64,000 nucleotides of DNA from Cyanophora paradoxa (Eukaryota; Glaucocystophyceae; Cyanophorales; Cyanophoraceae): NCBI GenBank assembly GCA_004431415.1, contig QPMI01000495.1, positions 86,001-150,000 on the forward strand. Reading direction: 5' to 3'. This document shows, one piece after another, positions 12,443 through 25,704 of this stretch. The notes beneath the pieces were generated by a model, which ran no database searches, had not been told where the DNA came from, and saw only the letters and a program-made list of their open reading frames with translations. Position numbers and translations under genes: made by a program. How positions within the stretch are numbered: the first letter of the stretch is position 1; each line of letters starts with the position of its first letter.

Positions 12443-12550
12443 AGCATTTGGAGACGAACTACATACACAACGTTCGGGCTACAAGTGTGGGATGTACACT
12501 GCGGCGCCGCTGCTGCAGGCCCATCCCACCGAGCTCATGCCCGGCCAGCT
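12443..12550. repeat. Dispersed repeat R2, left part
   Basis: AGCATTTGGAGACGAACTAC followed by CGGGCTACAAGTGTGGGATG. It matches the left two-thirds of 54382-54551. A second, shorter end lies at 12314. Confidence 0.6.
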
Positions 12551-12573
12551 GGGCCCTGCGTTGCCCTCTGGGC

Positions 12574-12628
12574 GGGGGGGGGGGAGGGGGGGAGGGGAGG
12601 GGGGGAGGGGAGGGGGGGAGGGGGGGAG
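12574..12628 (+). repeat. Low-complexity G-rich tract
   Basis: Runs of 4-10 G separated by single A bases over about 55 bases. The sequence could form G-quadruplexes. It follows directly on the dispersed repeat copy at 12443-12550. Confidence 0.8.
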
Positions 12629-13263
12629 TTCTAAAGTATTAGGTACTGGTACGTATACTCGGGGGGACGGCAGCCCGAACTGGCCACCGTGGACTTCGGA
12701 ATTCAAGGCTTCAAATTTTGATTTAATTTGGGCCTGGATTGTCGAACTCCGGGACTGGAATCAAATTTTGATCAAACTGGAGGACCAGCCTCCACCGATC
12801 GCGAATCATCATTGAATTCCGAAAAAAGTTCGAACGCAGTGCTGGTACAACTTGGCAACTGCAGGTTCAACCCGTACCATGGCCAAATTAAAGTAATACG
12901 TAAGTGTGCATGCGCATGCGCAAGGCAAGAACACCTGGTGACCAACTTGGCAAACCTTCAAATCATGATCACGGCCCTCAATTTGCAAAGAGTGCGGGCA
13001 GCCTGGCAGCATGCACATGGCAAATCAAGCGTAGGGGTGAGGGTCGGACTTCATTTTGTCTGACTAGTACTTCAGGCTGCCAGGGCTAAAGCAAGCTTTT
13101 TCAAATGACACCACTGGGGGCCATGGCCAGCAGTGTTTCATCGATTCTTCATCATTATCTACATAACTAGATCTTGATGCCATCACCTTGACAGAAGGAC
13201 GATTTGCGCTAGCTAGCTAGGCACCTGTAGGTAAGCCCGATGTGCCCGCGGCATGTTGAAATG

Positions 13264-15482
13264 CTAATGGCTTGCAGGGAGCTTGATGGCCGACACATCA
13301 TACCCCGGCATTTCAAAGCTCCTCGAGAACGCCTCCACCTCCTTGCGAAGAGCCTATATGGTGCTCAGAGGAGAGAAAAACGTTCAATTGGGCGTGGGCG
13401 CTTTACCTCGAGCTCAGCGTGGCCTGGAATGGCGGCAATGAAGTTCTTGAGCTCCTTGCCAGACGACTGCTGGATCTTGAGGGCAATCTCAACGCCACGA
13501 TGCAGGAATTCGACGATCTTTTTCATATCCTCCTCAACCATGCCACGTGTAGTGAGGGCCGGGGTGCCTGCAGACGAATCAGCACGAGGCATTGCCTCTT
13601 GAACTCGAAGGGCAGCTCTAGCACACCAAGGCGAATGCCGCCAGGCGAGATGGCGCTGGTGTCGCCATACACGGCATTCTTGTTGCAGGTGATGCTAATG
13701 GCATCCAGAATCTTCTCCATCTTGGAGCCTGTGAGGCCCTGTGGGCGAAGATCCCAGAGAACGAGGTGATTGTCTGGCACAGCGAGGGATGATCAGAACA
13801 GTGACTTGGGCCAGAATCTGTCCAGCGTTTGGCGGACTGACCAGTTCCGGCAGTTACAAGCGAGTATCCCTTGGCCATCAAGCTCGCAGCAATGGTCGCA
13901 GCGTTCTTCTTGACCTGCTTGATGTACTCCTTGAACTGGGGGGTCGCGACCTGCAAAGCAACGTTGATTGCTGTTTAGAAGCAATTTCGCAACAAAACAA
14001 TCCGCTAACCTCACGAAGCTGGGTGCACAGAGCGGCAATGGTGTTGTTGTGGGGGCCGCCCTGAAGGCTGGGGAAGACTGCGAAGTTGATGCGGTCCTCG
14101 TAATCGTAGACCTGAAGATCAATCAGCTCGTAGCTTCACACATACGATCGGGCACTCTTGCCTCCTCAGAGTTGGGCTTCTTGCCACGGCGGAAGAAGAT
14201 GACACCAGAGCGGGGGCCCCTGCGGAAACATGAGGTCTTGAGAGGTGCCACACAGCGAATCTATTACCTGAGCGACTTGTGAGTCGTGGTGGTGACGACA
14301 TCGCAGTACTTGAATGGGTCGTTGCACTCCTGCGGGGGGTCTGAGTACTATGCTAGCTTAGTTTCATGTTGGCTTAGAGTGCACCTGAGCGGCAACGATG
14401 CCACTGATGTGCGCCATATCGCACATGAGCAGGGCGCCGACCTTGTCACAAATCTGACGCATGCGAGCGTAGTCCCAGTCACGCGGGTACGCCGAGCCAC
14501 CAGCCACGATAAGCTGCAATCGAAAAGAAATTATCAGCGTCCATTGGAAACTGCCTGAAATCCAGAAATCGACCTTGGGGCGGAAAAGCATCGCCTGCTC
14601 CTCGAGCTTGGCGTAATCGATCAGGCCGGTCTCCTGCAAACGCAAACGCTGAGTACCACACCGCATCTAAGGAAGTCAAGCTTGTACAACACACTTTGTT
14701 CAGCTGATAGGGGAGAGACTCGAAGAAGATGGAGGTAGCCGAAATGCGCTTCTTTGCGGTATAGTAGCCGTGCGTGAGGCTGCGAGGCTGTGCATGAATC
14801 GCTGGAAGTCGCACGAGCTTCTCGGGAGAACACGCACTGGCCACCGGAGGGGAGGTCGAGACCCATGATGCGGTCGTGGGGGTTCAGTAGCGCGGTATAC
14901 GCCTCAAAGTTCGCCGGGGAGCCTGTTAGCACGCGCGAGTGAGACCCGGCCGGTTCCGACATCGGACGCGTAACGGCATCTGCGCGTACCAGAGTAGGGC
15001 TGAACGTTCACGCCCCACTCGGCCGGATTGAGGTGGAAGGCGGCGAGCGCGCGGTCCCTGCAGAGGTTCTCGATTTTGTCGATGTACTCTGCGCCACCGT
15101 AGTAGCTGCGAGTTCCCGGTGAGGGCCTTAGGCAGCGCGCTCAGCGAACGAGACTGCGCACCGGGCGCCGGGCAGACCCTCGGAGTACTTGTTCGTGAGG
15201 CAGGAGCCAAGGCAGTCAAGAACAGCGCGCGAGGTAAAGTTCTCGGAGGCGATCATCTCGAGGCCGCGGTACTGCAGGGGGCCGCGTCACGGTCACGCGC
15301 GCTCCCGCGCACCCAGCTCGTGCACCTGGCGGTCCTTCTCGAGCTCAATGAGGCCGAAGAGAACCGGGTCAGCGGTCTCAAGCGGCTCATTTCCGGGCTG
15401 CGTCGCCGCCGCGCGTGAGTGGACCGCTAGCGCACGCAATCGAGGGGCGCACCATGGGGAGCTGGCGACGAGGGGCGGACAT
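13264..15482 (-). CDS. SHMT: Serine hydroxymethyltransferase, cytosolic type
   Basis: A PLP enzyme that interconverts serine and glycine with tetrahydrofolate, feeding one-carbon metabolism. The start exon at 15482 reads [10 protein letters not shown] and joins [15 protein letters not shown] with no targeting extension, so the product is probably cytosolic. In order: [91 protein letters not shown] (PLP Asp/His), then [20 protein letters not shown], whose Lys forms the Schiff base. [31 protein letters not shown] and a C-terminus ending KLPASH complete the usual length. About eleven introns. It is divergent from the SR kinase gene (353 bp between start codons). Confidence 0.95.
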
Positions 15483-15834
15483 TGCTGTTCAGAGAGATTC
15501 TTCTCGCGATGAATGCCGGGAAACCGACGCTGCAGAGCTGGACGCGCGATTGACGAGCCGGCTTTTCAGAGGCCGGCGTTCGGATTTCACGCGCTCCACG
15601 AGAGCCCGACGACGATCTAATGATGCACGGACCTCTCGGGAAGCTGCTGCACTTCGCGTCACGACGCGACTGCGGAGTTCCCGGTTTCGCGCGAGCTGCG
15701 GCGGTCGAGCCGTACCCCCGCTGCGTTCTCAATCTAGGCCTTCTGCGGAATTCGTGCGCCTCCTTGCGGCAGCCTGCAGTGTCGGGAGCGCTTGGTTACG
15801 CTGTATCCGGCCCGGCCACGCCGGAGCACCTCGC
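15483..15834. promoter_or_regulatory. Divergent spacer between SHMT and the SR kinase
   Basis: 352 bases between two divergent start codons, GC-rich, with no clear TATA element. Both genes' promoters presumably overlap here. ORFs crossing it lack any recognisable protein. Confidence 0.4.
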
Positions 15835-18384
<2,550 letters not shown>

Positions 18385-18913
18385 ATGTAGCGCATCCTCT
18401 AGCCCCTAGATGAAGGTTCAACTGTTCTTCTTTGATTCATTTGCTGGCATGCTAGCACCTGCAACGATTACGATTACGATCGGCCCGGGGGGAGCCAAGC
18501 CAAGCTAAGAAGCCAAGAATTACGATTACGATTGGCTCAGCTAGGCCAAGAATTACGAATTACCCAAGATGAGGGCCCCCGTGAGGGGGAGGTGTGCACT
18601 GGGGCACTACAAGAGCTAGGATCCGCCGCCGGAGCCTCGGAGCTGCCCAGCCTGGCAGCAGGCCGCCGGGCCGGGTATTCGCCTGCCTTGCTACCCGCCG
18701 CGGCGCACTGCGGCCCGCGGCCGACAGCCGCGGGGCCGCCGGGCCGTGCAGTGCCTGATCAGGATGCTCCTGACTCAGTGAATGCAGACCTGGAAGTTCG
18801 AAATTTCGACGTTCTGGGTCAGCGGCCCCGCGCCGCGGTAGCATTGCATATATATATATGTGACTTGATATATGCTTAGTATATACAGGTAGTACTTTCA
18901 AGCCTTAAGCTGG

Positions 18914-18983
18914 TTAAGCTGGCAAGTGCATGCGCAATGCTACCGTAGTTAAGCTGGCAAGTGCATGCGCAATGCTACCGTAG
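18914..18983. repeat. 35-bp unit duplicated in tandem
   Basis: Two adjacent identical copies beginning TTAAGCTGGCAAGTGCATGC at 18914 and 18949. Only two copies, with no spacers. Confidence 0.9.
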
Positions 18984-19332
18984 TACCGCTGACGTACGCG
19001 TCGACCCATGGCCAGAATTTCGAGCGCTAGCTGCACTGCGGCAGCTGGGCCCCGGGCCTGCCAGGCTGCAGCTAGCGCTGGCGCCCGGCCGCGCGCGGGC
19101 CGCGGGCCCCATGGCCATGCACGGGGCCATGCATATTATGCATATCATAGTATTTGCTACCTTCAGCTGCCCCGCCGCGGCGCCGGGGCCCGGGCCTTTA
19201 ATTATATAAATTTGGGTATAGGGTGGCGTTCAACGGTTCCTTCCGAAGTTCCCCAAGCCGAGCCTAATTATAACGGCAACGCAAGGCCCCTGGCTCGGCC
19301 AGCGGTCATCATGATCACAAATTTGTGGCTTT

Positions 19333-19358
19333 TGCGATTTAGTTCGTGTCCAAATGCT
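19333..19358. repeat. Isolated end of repeat R2, inverted
   Basis: The reverse complement reads AGCATTTGGACACGAACTAA, a near-perfect match to the R2 terminus. The rest of the element is not visible nearby. A similar single end lies at 57911-57930. Confidence 0.5.
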
Positions 19359-19521
19359 AACGTTAATGGCAGGGGCCAAGAAGATGCCACATGCAACCTT
19401 TCACTCCGCATGGCCACTGAACCACTGGCCAGGCACGTCACAGGGCGGCTTTCCGAGCTCGAGGAGTGCTTGCCCAGTTGATTACATGTACACCCTCATC
19501 CAAACATGCTGGGGTTCGATT

Positions 19522-20706
19522 TTAATGCTGGGGTTTGGAGAGCTCTTGCCACACGTGGTCTAGGAATGCATCGTCCTGCACAGCTGAGTCAGCGTGAATT
19601 GAGAGGGCACATTCCACAGCTCTCTCACCGAGACAAGCCTGATCAGGGTATCTTTCAGCTGATCTCTTGTCAATTTTACAGGCTCTTTCTTCGAGATGCT
19701 GAGCTGAGAAGTAATAGTCCCGAGAAGTGCAGTGGGAGAAAGAAGGGGGAGACTAGAGGCCTCGGCGGGCGCCTTTTCTGGGGCTGGAGGGAAGAAGCTA
19801 CGTTCCAGGTCTGCAGCTTGGGCGGGTGCAGGCGGCGCTGGTGGCGCTGAAGGCACAGATGCTGCTCCCGGGTTCTGCAGAATATCCAAGATGCTGCGCC
19901 CTGCCTGGTTGCTTGCTGTAGGTGCCCTTGGAATGTGCTGCGAAGGGAAAATGAGACGGCATCCTGTGCCATGGGCCTTGTACTGCACCTGCTCCGGTAT
20001 CGAGTCCGCAGCTTGGAAAAGCTTCAGGACGTTGCTGGCCAGACCACTGCGAGAAGAGTAAGGGGAAAGCACGCAGCTCAATCTCAAACGTGACGCACCC
20101 GTTGTCGGAAGGCCGCCCAGCAGCGAGGTCTCGCGAAAGCCTATCGAGGGGTTAGCCCGCGCGCGGCAATTGACATCACGGGGACGCACTGCTGTAGCAA
20201 CTCTGTGACGGCCTTGCGCTCCGCCGCATTGTAGAACCAGATCCCGTGGATCTGTCCAGAGCGATTCTTGTAGAGCAAGAAGTCTGAAGACTCCTGTGTC
20301 TCAAAGCCGGTGGAGATGTCCTCCGTGAAATTCGTCGTGCTCAAGCGGTTCATGACCACCAGCCTGTGCGCCGGCTCGCTCGTTCTGCAGCCTCTAATCC
20401 TTAGCTAAGACACACGGGCGCCCGTTTAAGATCGCTGGCACCGCTGCACGACGAAGATCGGCCCCTCGACGTCTTGGCGTTGCTGAGGCGGTGTCAGTGC
20501 GTGGCGACGCGACGCGCGGGCGACGCGAACCCATTGCTTCGCGCTGTCTGAAAAGAAGTAAATGACTACGTGCCCCGCCTTCGAGAGTATCCTGTCGATG
20601 CTCGGATCTAGCCTTTGCAGCACCGGCAAGTTCAGATCTGCCGCCGCCCTGCGATGCGCCTGCGTCAGATCGTACGTGCAACGACGCGCGCAACGCGGCC
20701 GCACAT
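19522..20706 (-). CDS. DCP1: mRNA-decapping enzyme subunit DCP1 (EVH1 domain)
   Basis: The regulatory partner of the DCP2 decapping enzyme in cytoplasmic mRNA decay. Exons give LNLPVLQRLDPSIDRILSKA, VVIYFFSDSAKQW, QRQDVEGPIFVVQR (intron 48 bases), then EPAHRLVVMNRLSTTNF, DFLLYKNRSGQIHGIWFY and AVTELLQQ. This is the DCP1 EVH1 core in order. A Pro/Ala-rich linker follows, then a C-terminal motif TRDQLKDTLIRLVS that splices to DDAFLDHVWQELSKPQH, like the trimerisation tail of plant and animal DCP1. The start is unresolved: the coding frame is clear from about 20650, and an ATG at 20706 would need a small intron to reach it. The stop is at 19522-19524. Confidence 0.85.
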
Positions 20707-20916
20707 CGCGTTTGCGTGTGGTGTGCCACCTCTGCGTGAACCGTACCCAGAACCGTTCCTAGGCCCTAGGGACCTAGACTTCTCGAGTCCGAGCTCGGTC
20801 CTCCGTCCGCTGCAGCGCAACGCGGCCCACACGAGCAGCGCGAGCAACGCGCGGAGAAGAGAGGGCGCCGGACCGCACCCGCTCGCAGCCGCATCCGCTT
20901 GCAGCCGCCGCCAGGC

Positions 20917-22259
20917 ATGAGCTCCGGTTCGGAGAGCGAGGGCGATGGATCCGCAGGCGGCGCGGAGACGCGCGGCCAAGTGCTGCAGCGCCACAAGCGC
21001 GAGTTGAAGGAACTCAAGGCGAAGTGCGGTGCGAGCGATCGCCCGTCCTGCGCGCCCTGTGTGACGCTGCTCACAGAGAAGCTGATGCATGCGGTGAAGA
21101 AGAACGACAAGGAAGGCAAGAAGAAGGTGAACGACGAGATCCAGAAGCTGGAAAAGGCTCGCCCCCTGCATCCCGCGTTCCCGCTGCCCCGCCTGAGCGA
21201 ACGCATCCGCGCAGGAACTTCACGATCGGCATGTTAAAGAGCTAGCGTCGCTAGATTCCGTTCAAAAAGCGCTGGAGGCTGCTAGCATCTCGGAGCCGGC
21301 AGCGAAGGACGACGAGCATGACGCAGAGCACGGCGAGAAGAAACAGGCGCTCACGCCCTGCCTTTTAGCATTTTTTTTGAGTTTGATCTCAGCTCTTTGC
21401 AGACGCGTGCCCAGAAACGGCGGGGCAAGAAGGCCGAGGAGGAGGCAGAACGTGAGAGGCAAAGAGAGGTGGAGCGGATGAATGCTCCAAATCCTGGACT
21501 CGAGGAGAGCAACCGTCTTTCAGAATATCTGAAGCCTCAGGGTTTCCAGATCAAGGATGTGCGTTTGTATTCCTTTGTATTTTTGACTCTTCAACGCATT
21601 CCTCTCTGGACCCTGATTCCTCTGCCAGATCACCTCTGATGGCCATTGCATGTTCCGTGCCATTGCCGATCAGCTCCAGCTTGTCGGGCAGCCAATCTCA
21701 GCTGCGGTCGGTTTATTTCATTGATCATGATTTCGACTGTGCCACTTAACAGTGTTGCAGGCACCCCACGTTATTCTGAGGCAGATGGCAGTGGATTTCA
21801 TGCGCAAAAATCCCGACGATTTCGCCCCATTTGTGGTGTCCGATGAAGGTGAACTGATTATCGTGCTGTGGAGTCCTCGTTTGGATTGCTGATGCATGTC
21901 AGGTTCGTTTGAGGACTACTGCAAACAGATTGCAGACACTGCCGCATGGGGCTCTCAGCTTGTGCGTTCTCCTAGACTCAGCTCACAGCGATGTTGTACC
22001 CTTACACTTGAGTCGCAGGAATTGCAAGCCCTGAGCCGCTGCTTGAACTGCAAAATCTGTGTATACTCAGCGGACTCGAAGCAGCCAATCGAGATTGGTG
22101 GAGATCAAGACAGTGTACATCCCCTGCGTGTTAGGTAAGAGTTCTGGTACTTTGCTATCCATCTTGTTCTGTCTCAACTCGCGAGGCAGCTTCCACCGCT
22201 TCCTCCTCTCCCAGGGCGAACATTACAACAGCATTGTGCCAATTCCAGCTGATGCGTAG
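20917..22259 (+). CDS. OTUD6: OTU-domain deubiquitinase, OTUD6 type
   Basis: A cysteine protease that removes ubiquitin. OTUD6 relatives act near translation initiation. The ATG at 20917 begins MSSGSESEGDGSAGG. The N-terminal helical part has LQRHKRELKELKAK and KKNDKEGKKKVNDEIQKLE. TRAQKRRGKKAEEEAERERQ matches the conserved stretch before the OTU fold. ITSDGHCMFRAIADQL carries the catalytic Asp/Cys, DFMRKNPDDFAPF and DYCKQIADTAAWGSQLEL follow, and SQGEHYNSIVPI holds the catalytic His. It ends IPADA. About nine introns; length about 290 residues, normal for OTUD6B. Confidence 0.9.
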
Positions 22260-22983
22260 CTTTCTTTGATTCAATTGAAATCGTATTGGATCAAAGTTTG
22301 TCCGACCTTGTCCGACCGGACCCCGTGGCCAATCGCGAAGTACTACCCAGGCTTCCGGCCCTCGAAACTCAGTTGCAGTTGCAAACTGCAGAACGCAAAC
22401 CGGACGCGCAACGTGTACGGTTCGGTGCTCATGTGTACCCGGGCACGCTAACGTTAACAGCAGACTAGCGCTAGCCAGGCCGATCCCAGCCGCATATGGC
22501 CTCTTGGCCGGTCCTGCAAAGGCAGTGGTCCCTCGTTAAAGCGCATCCTTTGCATGCCCAATGCAAGATGCCAATTGCAAGATGCCGCCGCAACTTAAGC
22601 TTGCGCATGCCGGTCGACGTCGCTGGAAATTCGAAACTTGAAAGCTCACTTCGACGAATGCAACGGCCGGCGCCGCGGGCACGCGAGCGTTCTTGATATG
22701 CCAGCCTGGCATATGCATGCCTAGCTATAGCTATAGCTATATATCACAGTATATAGCTGTATAGCTATAGTCTGCTATATATTTCTACATCTAGGCTACG
22801 CGCACGGGCGCGCCGGACACTCCTAGCCTTCGATTTTTTCAGCCTGGCAGCGCTCTAACTATACCCGTGCTGTTCGGGATCAGAGCGTAACCCGCAGGGG
22901 CGCTCTCGGGGAGGAGCGTTCTTCCAAACCCAACGAATAACTGTACCCCTAGTTCGAGAAGAAGGCGGCAAAGCCACAGCAAC
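22260..22983. other. Intergenic, with TATAGC repeats
   Basis: About 720 bases upstream of CCT2. 22717-22790 is built of TATAGC/AGCTAT repeats and palindromes. No ORF resembles a protein family. Confidence 0.5.
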
Positions 22984-25416
22984 ATGGCGTTCACGATGCC
23001 TTCCGGGCCTCTGCCCATCCTCAAGGATGATGCGTCGGTGAGTCTACTGCCTTTCCGCCGCTAGCTGGAGAGCCGGCGCTGAGAACTCCTGCAGGAAGAG
23101 AAGGGCGAGAACGCGCGGATGAGCACGTACCTCCCGCACCACGAGCAGGCCATATCTAACGATTGTGCACACCCGCAGGCGCTTTCATTGGCGCAATGGC
23201 CGTCGCCGACCTCGTTAAGACGACGCTGGGGCCGAAGGGCATGGTGCGCTCCCGCCAAGTGCGGCCGTTTGTTCCGCTATGACGCGGCATGGGTGTAGGA
23301 CAAGATCCTGCAGTCTATGAGTCGCGACGCCAACATCAGCGTCACGAACGACGGCGCTACCATTCTGAAGTCGCTGCACATCGACAACGCAGCCGCCAAA
23401 GTCCTCATCGGTGCGCAGAGGTTGCAGGACATCTGACGACGGCGCGGCTCACGACGCTGCAGATATCTCGAAGGTTCAAGATGAGGAGGTCGGCGACGGC
23501 ACTACGTCCGTCTGCGTGCTGGCCGGCGAGCTGCTCCGGGAGGCGGAGAAGCTCATCGCACAGAAGATCCACCCACAGACGATCATCGCTGGTCTGTGCT
23601 GGTGCCGCCAGTGTTTCCGCAAGCCGAGACTCTGAGACACTCGAACAGGTTGGCGCGCGGCGCTCGACACTGCGAGGAAAGCTCTCGAGGGCTCCACTAA
23701 GAACAACGCCGCGGATCCAGGTTCGACATCCGCACCCGCTTGCGAGACTGAAGCTCGTCGCTGCAACCCGCGCCGACACTCTTTCCTTTTCTCGCTTGCA
23801 GTGAAGTTCCGGGAGGACCTTCTGAATATCGCTCGCACCACGCTCAGCAGCAAGATTCTCGCTAACGACAAGGACTACTTCGCGAATCTGGCGGTCGACG
23901 CGGTCATGCGCTTGAAGGTCCCTCCCCCTCCACCGCCCAGCACTCGCACCCCTGACCGCCACTGCAGACCAACACCAACCTGGAGCACATTCAGATCATC
24001 AAGAAGACGGGTGGCTCCCTGCGTGACTCGTACTTGGACGACGGGTGCGCCCCGCCCAGCCCCGGCTCGTCCTTTCGGCGGCCCCGCCGACGCGCGCGTG
24101 CCGCGCAGCTTCATTCTCGACAAGAAGATCGGCGTCGGCCAGCCGAAGCGCCTGGAGAATGCGAAGATCCTGGTCGCAAACACGGCGATGGATACGGACA
24201 AGATCAAGATCTATGGCGCGCGCGTTCGCGTGGACTCCATGGCGAAGGTCGCGGAGATTGAGGCGGCGGAGAAAGAGAAGATGAAAAGCAAGTGCGACAA
24301 GATCGTCAACCACGGCGTCAACTGCTTCATCGACCGGCAGCTCATCTACAACTTCCCGGAGCAGTACCTTGGCGAGCGCGGCGGTGCGATCGCTCTCCTC
24401 TTTCTTCTCGAGTGTGGCGAGCACGGACATGACGCCGCCGCGCGCAGTGATGACCATCGAGCACGCCGACTTCGACGGCATCGAGCGGTTGGCGGCGGTG
24501 CTCGGTGCTGACATCGTCTCCACATTCGACGCACCGGAGAAGACGCGCCTCGGGTCCTGCAAGCTCATCGAGGAAATCATGATCGGCGAGGACACGGTTC
24601 GCCCGCCGCTCGTCTGCCGGCGCGGACCGGCGGGGCCGCCGCTCACCTGATCGCAGTTGATCAAGTTCGCGGGCTGCGCGGCGGGCGAGGCGTGCAGCAT
24701 CGTGCTGCGGGGCGCCAGCCAGCACGTGCTCGACGAGGCGGACCGCTCCCTGCACGACGCGCTCTGCGTCCTGGTCACCGCCATCAAGGACACCCGGACA
24801 GTCTACGGCGGCGGCTGCTCGGAGATGCTCTGCGCGAACGCCGTCGACAAGCTCGCGCTGGCGACGCCCGGCAAGAAGGCAATAGCGATGGAGGCGTACG
24901 CCCGGGCGCTCCGTCAGGTCCGTCGTCCCCGCCGTGCGAAGGGGGTGGAGGCCCATCAAACGCGGGCGCAGATCCCCAGCATCATTTCGGACAATGGCGG
25001 CTACGATTCGTCGGAGCTCGTTGCCCAGCTTCGCGCGGCGCACACTAGCGGCCACAGCACCGCCGGCCTGGTCCGCCCTTTCAGCCCCTCGTTACTCCCC
25101 TCTGCCCCTTTTGAATTTTGCACAGGATATGAACCGGGGCATGGTCGGCGACATGGCCGAGCTCGGCATCACCGAGTCCTTCCGCGTGAAGAGCCAGGTA
25201 GCCAGCCCCGCGATCGCTTTCACTCTTTTGACTTTTCTGTTCGCTCACTGTCTTCCGCCCAGGTGTTCGTTTCGGCGACAGAGGCTGCCGAGATGATTCT
25301 GCGCGTCGACGACATCATCAAGTGCGTTAACGATATTTCTGCGCCCGCTTACGCGCTGGGTTTTCCAAGCTGACGCCTGTGTCTGCAGGGCGGCGCCCCG
25401 GCAGCGGGGTGGTTAG
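22984..25416 (+). CDS. CCT2: T-complex protein 1 subunit beta (CCT2)
   Basis: One of eight subunits of the cytosolic TRiC/CCT chaperonin that folds actin and tubulin. [18 protein letters not shown] splices to [12 protein letters not shown], then [33 protein letters not shown] (ATP site), [98 protein letters not shown] substrate region, [34 protein letters not shown] apical end, [13 protein letters not shown] and [10 protein letters not shown]. These follow yeast CCT2 closely, more than other CCT subunits. The last intron leaves a tail AAPRQRGG instead of the usual longer basic tail. About thirteen introns. Confidence 0.95.
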
Positions 25417-25704
25417 ATATAGACGCCTTAAGCGCTCAGTTAGTCATTAGACATATGGATGCAGATCGCAGTTCTAATTGAGATGGCGTAAATCGGGGCC
25501 GGGGTTGGGGCCAGATGTGTATGCATGCGAGGTGTCTTGAGTCTTTCAGAGGCCAACCGAGCTTTTAGAGAATGATGCAGTAGCTTCGATTACGTGCAAC
25601 GATCGCGACTACAAACAAAAATTACAGCTGCCGGATGCCCAAGCGCGTCGCTGGCCGCGCCGGCACAAAATAAATTCAGGGGCGTCAAGCTCGCGTCTTA
25701 GTGC
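25417..25704. other. Short spacer between convergent genes
   Basis: 288 bases between CCT2 and the coiled-coil gene. It is A+T-richer than the flanks; nothing recognisable apart from both 3' UTRs. Confidence 0.4.

Larger units (their letters stand above)
12276..13263. other. Intergenic spacer with repeats and a G-rich tract
   Basis: About 1 kb between the convergent ends of eIF3m and SHMT. It holds two copies of the GCATTTGGACACGAACTA repeat (12314, 12443), the conserved repeat body at about 12470-12550, and a nearly pure G/A tract at 12574-12628. No coding region was supported. Confidence 0.6.
18385..19521. other. Intergenic spacer, palindrome- and repeat-rich
   Basis: 1.1 kb between the convergent ends of SRPK and DCP1. 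It contains GATTAC microsatellite pieces (18465-18540), a 35-bp tandem duplication (18914-18983), a block of 6-10 base GC palindromes (CCATGG, GGGCCC, GGCGCC; 19030-19200) and one end of the GCATTTGGACACG repeat (19333-19358). No gene is supported. Confidence 0.6.
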